Shown: one piece after another, positions 1 to 5,418 of the stretch
Position numbering within the stretch: the stretch's first letter is position 1
Layout of the letters: each line of letters begins with the position of its first letter
Assembly: GCA_964533055.1 (NCBI GenBank)
Contig: CAZHKZ010000030.1
Location: forward strand, 1-7,768
From: JACROF01 sp964533055
GTDB lineage: Bacteria; Patescibacteriota; Microgenomatia; Levybacterales; UBA12049
Length of the DNA stretch: 7,768 nucleotides
Direction: 5' to 3'
Position numbers and translations under genes: made by a program
The notes under the pieces: generated by a model
Told to the model about the DNA's origin: nothing
Databases searched by the model: none
The model's input: the letters and a program-made list of their open reading frames with translations, nothing else

Positions 1-68
1 TCATAGCTGCAGGTATGCCATTTGGTGAATCGGGGACGACCAACATGATACTCGTAGAGAGAGTGTAG
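1..68 (+). CDS. pyk: Pyruvate kinase, C-terminal end only (gene starts left of window)
   Basis: The reading frame beginning at base 3 gives about 21 residues ending in a TAG stop at 66-68. The tail contains AGMPFGESGTTNMILVERV, which matches the end of the pyruvate kinase C-terminal domain, where a G-P-x-G-x-x-GTTN motif precedes the last beta strand and a final valine or isoleucine. Pyruvate kinase converts PEP and ADP to pyruvate and ATP in the cytoplasm, the last step of glycolysis. Only the end is visible, so the active site cannot be checked. The next gene begins four bases after the stop, so the two are probably co-transcribed. The call rests on a short but characteristic motif, and is supported by two other PEP-metabolising genes, ppsA and eno, farther along. 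Confidence 0.8.
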   Translation, partial: IAAGMPFGESGTTNMILVERV

Positions 69-72
69 AAGT

Positions 73-552
73 ATGAGCGAGAAAGAACCATTAGATAAAA
101 GAATACCCGCATCTGGAGACTCGTCCTCTATCGAGCCCCCTGTAGACTTAGATGAAGAAGTGGAACTTCTTCCTGGAGTTTATCATCTTCCCTATATTCG
201 CCAACTGCTCAAAGATCCGTATTCACAAGAAGAAGGTGTAGTTGTTGAGATTCCAGACGTTACGCGTAATGAGCCTCTGGTAAAAGGGCTGGCTAGGCCT
301 CAGGAGCGTCTAAGATACAGTCAAGAGCCTGGTGGAGATGCTACAAATAATTCTGGGAACAGTGAAAGGCGATCGGACATAATTAAAGCATATCCAGAAG
401 AAGATCGATTTGACGATCGCAATAATCCTGATATTTTTGATGGAGTTATTGGTCATGCTCACCGAGGTGGTAGGCTTGAACAGGAGGCACAAAGAAGAAG
501 TAGAGCAGTATTTGATCAACAAGCGTGGAAAGATCTTAAATCTAACGAATAA
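73..552 (+). CDS. Hypothetical acidic hydrophilic protein downstream of pyk
   Basis: This 159-residue protein is not one I recognise. It is rich in Asp, Glu, Arg, Asn, Gly and Pro, has no cysteine, a single tryptophan (in QQAWKDL near the C-terminus) and no methionine after the first. There is no signal peptide or membrane segment, so it should be cytoplasmic. Residues 1-30 and about 80-115 look disordered (DSSSIEPP, GGDATNNSGNSERR). Two parts look more ordered: about 33-65, with a PGVYHLPYIRQLLKDPYS stretch and a VVVEIPD strand, and the charged C-terminal 130-159, which could form an amphipathic helix. The ATG lies four bases after the pyk stop, with only a weak purine-rich stretch upstream and no separate promoter seen, so it is probably the last gene of a pyk transcript. 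Length, start next to the pyk stop and a clean end before uvrB support a real gene. Function is unknown. Confidence 0.72.
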   Translation: MSEKEPLDKRIPASGDSSSIEPPVDLDEEVELLPGVYHLPYIRQLLKDPYSQEEGVVVEIPDVTRNEPLVKGLARPQERLRYSQEPGGDATNNSGNSERRSDIIKAYPEEDRFDDRNNPDIFDGVIGHAHRGGRLEQEAQRRSRAVFDQQAWKDLKSNE

Positions 553-591
553 ATTTCCCCGTCATTCTGGCAGACACGGAAGAGCGATTGT

Positions 592-2592
592 TTATTTCCC
601 CTCAACAGCGCGGATCTCATCTCTGATCAGTGTAGCGGTCTCAAAATCCAGTTTACTAGCAGCGTCTTTCATCTCTTTTCGCAGCTTTTTGATGAGGTCC
701 TCTTTCTCATCTGGAAGTAGTACTTCCTTTTTACCCATTTGAATAAGGATATCTATTGATAATTTTTTCTCTTCTTTCTTTTCTGCTTCCTGAGTAAGTC
801 TGTCTCGAATAGCTTTCTCAATATTGGTGGGCGTGATGCCGTGCTTCTCGTTATATGCTAACTGAATTTCTCGACGACGCTCGACTTCGCCAATTGCAGC
901 TTCCATGGACTTAGTTCGTCGATCCGCGTACATGATGACCTCAGATGCAATATTGCGTGCAGCTCGTCCCATGGTCTGGATAAGTGAGCTTCGACTGCGT
1001 AAAAACCCTTCTTTGTCTGCATCAAGGATAGCAACGAGGGTGACCTCAGGTAGATCGAGTCCTTCGCGCAAAAGATTGATACCGACCAGCACATCGACAT
1101 CGCCACGCCTAAGCTGGTCAAGGATGTCTTGTCTCGCAAGCGTATCAATATCTGAGTGCAGATAGGTCACTTTGATTCCCTTTTCTTCAAGATAGGAGGT
1201 AAGTTCTTCTGACATCCTCTTTGTGAGTGTCGTGACAAGGACACGCTCTTTTTTGACAACTCTTTTTTCAATTTCAGACAGAAGATCAGCGATCTGACCC
1301 TCAGTCGGTCTGACAGAGACCATTGGGTCGACGATGCCAGTTGGTCTGATCAGCTGTTCGACAATGCCATCTTCCTCAGTTGCCAGAGATAGCTCATAAT
1401 CATCAGGGGTAGCTGAGACATAGATAGCTTTTTGAATATGACGTTGAAACTCCTCGAATTTGAGCGGTCTGTTATCAAGAGCAGACGGGAGTCTAAAGCC
1501 ATAATCGATCAATGTTTCTTTGCGTGAACGATCACCTGTATACATACCACGAACTTGAGGAAGGGTGATGTGAGACTCGTCGATGATCAAAAGCCAGTCT
1601 TTGCCTTTATGATCGAAGTAATCAATTAGGGTGTAGGGGGGATCACCAGCTTTGCGACCATCAAAATAGATAGAATAGTTCTCAATCCCATTTACATAGC
1701 CGACTTCTTTGATCATCTCAAGATCAAACTTGGTTCGCTGTGCAATTCGTTGTGCTTCGATAAGTCTGCCTTGGGACTTAAGGTGGGCAACATGCTTTTC
1801 TGCATCTTCTGTAATTCTTTTAAAAGCATTTTCATAGGTAGCTGGATCTGTCATATAGTGCTTGGCAGGGTAGATCACTGCTTTTTCCATTACTTGGACT
1901 GTATCTCCTGTGAGTGGATCGAATTCACGAATTTCAGTGATATAGTCACCGTTCATATCAATTCTGATACCAGTATCCATATAGGCTGGCAAGAGTTCGA
2001 TCGTGCCTCCACGAAGTCTATACGTACCTCTTTTGAACTCATAATCATTACGAGCATACTGAAGATCTGAAAGTCTGACGAGGATATCTCTTTGTGCTAC
2101 TTTCATACCTGCTACGAGAGATAGAATGAATTTTGAGTATTCAACTGGAGAGCCAAGGTTGTAGATGCAGGAGACTGATGAAACAACGATCACGTCATCA
2201 CGAGTTAGGAGATTGGTGGTAGCTGAGAGCCGGAGTTTGTCGATCTCATCATTGATCTGTGCTTCCTTCTCAATATATGTATCAGATGTTGGCATGTATG
2301 CTTCTGGCTGGTAATAGTCATAGTAAGACACGAAGTAAGAGACTGCATTATCTGGAAAAAAATCTCTGAATTCTTGATAGAGTTGGGCTGCTAATGTCTT
2401 GTTGTGAGAAATGACTAGCGTTGGTTTTTGGGTATTTTGTATGACATTGGCGATAGAGTAGGTTTTACCACTTCCAGTAACACCCAAGAGGACCTGACTT
2501 CTTTTGCCAGCATTGATTCCATCGGTCATTTGTTTGATTGCTCTAGGTTGGTCACCAGTTGGTTTAAAATCTGATTTGAGGTTAAATTTCAT
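592..2592 (-). CDS. uvrB: UvrABC system protein B, excision nuclease helicase subunit
   Basis: UvrB receives damaged DNA from UvrA, verifies the lesion and positions UvrC for dual incision in nucleotide excision repair. At 666 residues it is the normal family length and looks complete. Visible landmarks, in order: Walker A GVTGSGKT at 37-44; the damage-probing beta-hairpin region rich in tyrosine (YYDYYQPEAY, about 90-99) through about 120; Walker B-type DESH at 338-341; YVSATP at 391-396; helicase motifs V and VI, NLLREGLDLPEV at 506-517 and QTMGRAARN at 539-547; and a C-terminal UVR domain, about 630-666, for UvrC/UvrA contact. The start ATG lies six bases from an extended -10, so translation probably begins on a leaderless message. 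The gene is divergent from lexA, which fits SOS control. It converges on the gene at 73-552, with a 39-base gap and no clear terminator. Confidence 0.98.
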   Translation of the reverse strand: MKFNLKSDFKPTGDQPRAIKQMTDGINAGKRSQVLLGVTGSGKTYSIANVIQNTQKPTLVISHNKTLAAQLYQEFRDFFPDNAVSYFVSYYDYYQPEAYMPTSDTYIEKEAQINDEIDKLRLSATTNLLTRDDVIVVSSVSCIYNLGSPVEYSKFILSLVAGMKVAQRDILVRLSDLQYARNDYEFKRGTYRLRGGTIELLPAYMDTGIRIDMNGDYITEIREFDPLTGDTVQVMEKAVIYPAKHYMTDPATYENAFKRITEDAEKHVAHLKSQGRLIEAQRIAQRTKFDLEMIKEVGYVNGIENYSIYFDGRKAGDPPYTLIDYFDHKGKDWLLIIDESHITLPQVRGMYTGDRSRKETLIDYGFRLPSALDNRPLKFEEFQRHIQKAIYVSATPDDYELSLATEEDGIVEQLIRPTGIVDPMVSVRPTEGQIADLLSEIEKRVVKKERVLVTTLTKRMSEELTSYLEEKGIKVTYLHSDIDTLARQDILDQLRRGDVDVLVGINLLREGLDLPEVTLVAILDADKEGFLRSRSSLIQTMGRAARNIASEVIMYADRRTKSMEAAIGEVERRREIQLAYNEKHGITPTNIEKAIRDRLTQEAEKKEEKKLSIDILIQMGKKEVLLPDEKEDLIKKLRKEMKDAASKLDFETATLIRDEIRAVEGK

Positions 2593-2598
2593 GAAGCT

Positions 2599-2607
2599 AT
2601 TATACCA
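2599..2607 (-). promoter_or_regulatory. Extended -10 promoter of uvrB, predicting a leaderless transcript
   Basis: On the minus strand the sequence reads TGG-TATAAT, a perfect -10 hexamer with the TGn extension. Six bases (AGCTTC) and then the uvrB ATG follow. Seven bases downstream of the -10 is the A of the start codon, so transcription should begin on or next to it. No good -35 sits 16-18 bases upstream, as is usual for extended -10 promoters. The element is seen directly; the start point is inferred. Confidence 0.7.
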
Positions 2608-2707
2608 TTATTTAGTCAAGGGCTTATTGTGCATGGTCAATAGTCATTAACTTTGAGCATATAATTGACGACTAATTATTTGACCTGGTTTGCATTATAT
2701 TGAGAGA

Positions 2708-2737
2708 TTGACAAAAATATACGAAAAAACGTATATT
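2708..2737 (+). promoter_or_regulatory. lexA promoter (-35 TTGACA, 18-bp spacer, -10 TATATT)
   Basis: A perfect -35 TTGACA lies at 2708-2713 and a 5-of-6 match to the -10, TATATT, at 2732-2737, separated by 18 bases. The expected start point is near 2744, giving a leader of about 40 bases before the lexA ATG. The spacer is almost filled by an inverted repeat described separately, which places a repressor site between the two polymerase contacts. Confidence 0.72.
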
Positions 2738-2739
2738 TT
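2714..2739. promoter_or_regulatory. Candidate LexA operator (perfect 10-bp inverted repeat around A6)
   Basis: The left arm AAAATATACG (2714-2723) is the exact reverse complement of the right arm CGTATATTTT (2730-2739), with AAAAAA (2724-2729) between them. The repeat starts one base after the -35 hexamer and covers the -10, so a bound dimer would block RNA polymerase. LexA proteins commonly repress their own gene from such a site, and the divergent uvrB is a frequent LexA target. The sequence is not the Gram-positive GAAC-N4-GTTC box or the E. coli CTGT-N8-ACAG box. The symmetry is seen directly; binding by LexA is inferred. Confidence 0.6.
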
Positions 2740-2743
2740 ATAC
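2731..2743. repeat. Short palindrome GTATA-TTT-TATAC overlapping the lexA -10
   Basis: GTATA at 2731-2735 and TATAC at 2739-2743 are perfect inverted arms around TTT. The palindrome shares its left arm with the right arm of the larger repeat at 2714-2739, so the GTATA/TATAC half-site occurs three times in 25 bases. It may be a second, overlapping operator or a by-product of the AT-rich -10 region. Confidence 0.4.
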
Positions 2744-2786
2744 ATACAGTTTTTCTGCCCAAAAGAAAAACTGCTCAAACTGTATG
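2743..2786 (+). promoter_or_regulatory. lexA leader with two mutually exclusive hairpins, one covering the start codon
   Basis: Hairpin A pairs CAGTTTTTCT (2747-2756) with AGAAAAACTG (2764-2773), a perfect 10-bp stem with a 7-base loop. Hairpin B pairs CATACAGTTT (2743-2752) with AAACTGTATG (2777-2786), also perfect, and its right arm ends in the lexA ATG. Both stems need bases 2747-2752, so only one can form at a time. No Shine-Dalgarno sequence precedes the ATG. This could be a translational switch, or the repeats could act as DNA sites near the start point. The pairing is seen; its role is inferred. Confidence 0.45.
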
Positions 2787-3413
2787 GCAGGTGTATTATA
2801 TAGAAAAGAAAGAGAATTACTGACATTTTTAGCACAATTTCAGTCTAAAAATGGCTATTCCCCAACCCTTCGCGAGATGGCAGATGCCACAGGTCACAAG
2901 AGTGTTTCCACGGTCCATGCTATTATTCGCAATCTAGTCGATAAGGATTATATTAAAAAAGACGATGGCAATTCTCGAGTTCTTAAGATCAAAGACGAGA
3001 GCTTTATGCCAACACTCTCAAAGGAGATTTCTCCATCAATTGATCTTCCCTTGATGGGATTTATTGCAGCCGGTTCACCACTTGAGCCGCATACTGATCC
3101 CAATGCTACCTTTCAAGTCTCAGCATCAATGCTTTCTGGCAAGAATACGTCTTACGTTTTGCAAGTGAAGGGTGAGTCTATGATTGAAGATGGGATTCTT
3201 GATGGAGATTTTGTCGTTATTGAGAAAGTCAGTACTGCTATTAATGGTGAGATAGTAGTCGCGCTGGTTGATGATAATCTAGCGACACTTAAGAAGTTCT
3301 ATAAAGAAGATGGTAAGGTGATTTTGCGCCCCGCAAATGCTCGTATGGAGCCTATTTATCCCACCTCATTGCGCATCCAGGGAAGAGTAGTTGGCCTCGT
3401 AAGACGTTATTAA
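2784..3413 (+). CDS. lexA: LexA repressor, self-cleaving SOS regulator
   Basis: LexA represses DNA-damage genes and, when RecA is activated on single-stranded DNA, cleaves itself and releases them. The 209-residue protein has the full two-domain layout. The N-terminal winged helix, about 5-68, has GYSPTLREMADATG and a recognition helix around SVSTVHAIIRNL (40-51), resembling the STVH helix of Gram-positive LexA. The cleavage site is the Ala96-Gly97 bond in MGFIAAGSPL. The C-terminal S24 peptidase domain supplies Ser132 in KGESMIEDG and Lys170 in ATLKKF as the catalytic pair. All residues needed for autocleavage are present. The start is fixed by alignment of LYRKERELL with the usual first helix, although no Shine-Dalgarno sequence is visible. 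It is divergent from uvrB, with a likely autoregulatory operator upstream; rsmI follows 15 bases after the stop. Confidence 0.96.
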   Translation: MAGVLYRKERELLTFLAQFQSKNGYSPTLREMADATGHKSVSTVHAIIRNLVDKDYIKKDDGNSRVLKIKDESFMPTLSKEISPSIDLPLMGFIAAGSPLEPHTDPNATFQVSASMLSGKNTSYVLQVKGESMIEDGILDGDFVVIEKVSTAINGEIVVALVDDNLATLKKFYKEDGKVILRPANARMEPIYPTSLRIQGRVVGLVRRY

Positions 3414-3422
3414 TGCTATAAT
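3414..3422 (+). promoter_or_regulatory. Extended -10 promoter of rsmI, predicting a leaderless transcript
   Basis: TGC-TATAAT begins one base after the lexA stop codon. It is followed by six bases (CACCCC) and then the rsmI ATG, so the expected start point is the A of ATG. No good -35 is seen at normal distance inside the end of lexA. The layout is identical to that of uvrB, which strengthens both calls. rsmI may also be read through from lexA. Confidence 0.68.
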
Positions 3423-3428
3423 CACCCC

Positions 3429-4160
3429 ATGATAGGGACTTTATACATAGTTGCAACCCCAATTGGTAATTTAGACGACATCACGATAAGAGCTATTAAG
3501 ACGCTTTTTTCTGTGGATGGTATTGCGTGTGAAGACACTCGAAAGACTGGATTCTTGTTACGCGAGCTACAAAAAAGACATCCAGAATTCGCATTTCCTC
3601 AAAATGGAGAGAAGTTCCAGCGCATGCTCTCATATTATGAAGAGAACGAGGAGCAGCGAATTCCTGAGATCATCTCAGCTCTTGAGACAGGCCTTTCAGT
3701 AGCACTCGTTTCTGATGCAGGTACTCCACTCATCTCAGATCCAGGTTATCGACTAGTACGAGACTGCGTGAAGAAAGGAATACCAGTGGTTACAGTACCA
3801 GGTGCATCTGCAAGTATTAGTGCACTCACGCTCTCTGGTTTTCCAACAGATAAATTTGTTTTCTATGGCTATCCACCTCGCAAAGAAGGCAACAGAAAGA
3901 CACTTTTTGAGCATGCTCTAAAGGCTCAAGAAAGTGTCAGTGCTACGATGATCTTTTATGAAGCACCTCATAGATTAGGCAAGACGCTCGTTGCGATGAA
4001 GGAGACATTTGGAGATGCGCAGGTAGCACTCTGTAGAGAAATGACCAAAACTTATGAAGAGATTATTCATGGAACACTTACTGAGGTAATAGAGGTATTC
4101 AAGAAGAAAGAGCCAAAAGGAGAGTTTGTGATAGTTCTTAATCTTAAAGAGCTTGACTAG
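3429..4160 (+). CDS. rsmI: 16S rRNA (cytidine-1402-2'-O)-methyltransferase RsmI, short form
   Basis: RsmI uses S-adenosylmethionine to methylate the 2'-O of C1402 in the 16S rRNA decoding centre. The 243 residues carry the tetrapyrrole-methylase-type fold signatures of the family: YIVATPIGNLDDIT at 6-19, CEDTRKTG at 34-41, SDAGTPLISDPGY at 95-107, PGASA at 124-128 in the cofactor site, YEAPHR at 177-182 and CREMTKTYEE at 202-211. It ends soon after the KGEFVIVL strand. The E. coli protein is about 286 residues, so the small C-terminal extension is absent, while the catalytic fold is complete. The start follows a leaderless-type promoter. The 3' end overlaps the convergent enolase gene by 17 bases. 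The paralogous diphthine synthase and cobalamin methylases are unlikely given the ATPIGNLDD and CEDTR motifs. Confidence 0.95.
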   Translation: MIGTLYIVATPIGNLDDITIRAIKTLFSVDGIACEDTRKTGFLLRELQKRHPEFAFPQNGEKFQRMLSYYEENEEQRIPEIISALETGLSVALVSDAGTPLISDPGYRLVRDCVKKGIPVVTVPGASASISALTLSGFPTDKFVFYGYPPRKEGNRKTLFEHALKAQESVSATMIFYEAPHRLGKTLVAMKETFGDAQVALCREMTKTYEEIIHGTLTEVIEVFKKKEPKGEFVIVLNLKELD

Positions 4161-5415
4161 AATTAAGAAGAAGTTGTTCTATCTCTAAAAGTCTATTGTA
4201 TTTAGCTACACATTCGCCTCGCGCTGGTGCTCCAAATTTCGCATAATCGGCTCCAATTGCGACTGAGTAGTCTGCGAGAAAGTCATCGTTGGTCTCGCTA
4301 TTTCGATGAGAGACGATGAGTTTGAGTCCTGCATGACGCCCCATTTCGACAACAGCAAGAGATTCAAGGACAGTGCCAATTTGTCCTGGCTTGATAACGA
4401 GACCATTAATTGAATTATTATTCAATGCCAGCTGTAATCTGAATGGATTGGTAGCTGTAAGATCATCACCTACTAGGAGTGCTTTATTGGAAAGCCTAGT
4501 AGAAAGAGTGCTCCAGCCCTGCCAGTCCTCTTCACCCAGTGGATCTTCAAGATAGATGAGGTGATACTTCTTGACGATTTCTTCATAGAATGTAATCAGT
4601 TCATTTGAATTCATAGGAGATTCTTTGTCTTTTATCTTGTATTCTTGATCCTGGAAGAAGTTCTTGGCAGCTGCATCAAGGCCGATAAAGATGTCATATC
4701 CAAGTCTAAAAGCCGCAGAGGAAATAGCTTGAGAAATAAAATCGAAAGCATCTACATTATTTTCAAAATTTGGAGCAAATCCACCTTCGTCTCCGACTGT
4801 TGTAGTTAGCGATCCCTTCTTGAGTTGGCTACGAAGACTGTTGTAGACAGTGACACCCATCATAAGGGAATTTGAATAAGACTGTGATGTAGCGGGGATG
4901 ACCAAAAATTCTTGAAAGTTGATGTTATTGCCAGCGTGTTTGCCACCATTGACCATGTTCATGGCTGGAGTTGGAATACGAAGTGGCACATTCTCTTTCG
5001 CAAGGAAATTGCGCAGGTAGAGAAAAAGTGGCGTGGACTGACTTTTTGCACCAGCTTTTGCAAAAGCCATAGAAAGTGGCATCGTCGTATTGGCTCCCAG
5101 CTTGGCCTTGGTAAGGGTGCCATCCATGCCAATTAGTGTTTGATCGAGAAGCTTTTGATTCGTGGCCTCAATGCCAATGAATTGTGGTGCAAGTGTGCGA
5201 GTTATGAGGTCAACAGCTTGGAGAACTCCCATACCCATATGTCTCTTTGGATCGTTATCACGAAGTTCAAATGCTTCATACGTACTTTTTGATGTGCCCG
5301 ATGGATTGGAGGCAGTAGCTACGCTGCCATCAGACAGTTCCACCAGCACTTCGACAGTAGGAAAGCCACGAGCATCTAGAATTTCCCTTGCCTTGATTTG
5401 TCTAATTGTGGCCAT
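4144..5415 (-). CDS. eno: Enolase, divergent form
   Basis: Enolase interconverts 2-phosphoglycerate and PEP. The 423 residues span the whole family fold. Residues matching the known active site are kept: loop Ser39, His160 (NGGKHAG), Glu169 (QEF), Glu210 (GDEGG), the magnesium ligands Asp247, Glu290 and Asp317, the base Lys342, His370-Arg371 and Lys393. Several normally invariant positions differ: DSRGNPT is DARGFPT, the mobile loop SGASTG is SGTSKS, the signature K-x-NQIG is KPGQIG, and SHRSGE is SHRNSE, changing the serine that contacts the substrate phosphate to Asn372. Activity is likely but the protein is unusual; an enolase-like paralogue is the alternative. The ATG lies three bases after the ppsA stop with no Shine-Dalgarno, so it is probably translated by coupling in a ppsA-eno operon. 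Its end overlaps rsmI by 17 bases. Confidence 0.93.
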   Translation of the reverse strand: MATIRQIKAREILDARGFPTVEVLVELSDGSVATASNPSGTSKSTYEAFELRDNDPKRHMGMGVLQAVDLITRTLAPQFIGIEATNQKLLDQTLIGMDGTLTKAKLGANTTMPLSMAFAKAGAKSQSTPLFLYLRNFLAKENVPLRIPTPAMNMVNGGKHAGNNINFQEFLVIPATSQSYSNSLMMGVTVYNSLRSQLKKGSLTTTVGDEGGFAPNFENNVDAFDFISQAISSAAFRLGYDIFIGLDAAAKNFFQDQEYKIKDKESPMNSNELITFYEEIVKKYHLIYLEDPLGEEDWQGWSTLSTRLSNKALLVGDDLTATNPFRLQLALNNNSINGLVIKPGQIGTVLESLAVVEMGRHAGLKLIVSHRNSETNDDFLADYSVAIGADYAKFGAPARGECVAKYNRLLEIEQLLLNSSQAL

Positions 5416-5418
5416 ATA

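Noticed and set aside
553..591. Possible terminator hairpin between the hypothetical gene and uvrB (CCGT with ACGG)
   Set aside because: The stem is only four pairs with a poor interior and no U-tract on either strand.
553..601. Direct repeat ATTTCCCC at 553-560 and 594-601
   Set aside because: Only eight bases, and the second copy covers the uvrB stop region; there are no insertion-sequence ends or target-site features nearby.
410..742. 110-codon plus-strand open frame spanning the end of the hypothetical gene and the end of uvrB
   Set aside because: It overlaps the hypothetical gene in another frame and runs antisense to uvrB; its product is a low-complexity serine- and phenylalanine-rich stretch typical of an antisense shadow.
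2743..2786. E. coli-type SOS box from CATACAG and CTGTATG
   Set aside because: The half-sites are in the opposite order to CTGT-N8-ACAG and are about 30 bases apart, so they do not form that box.
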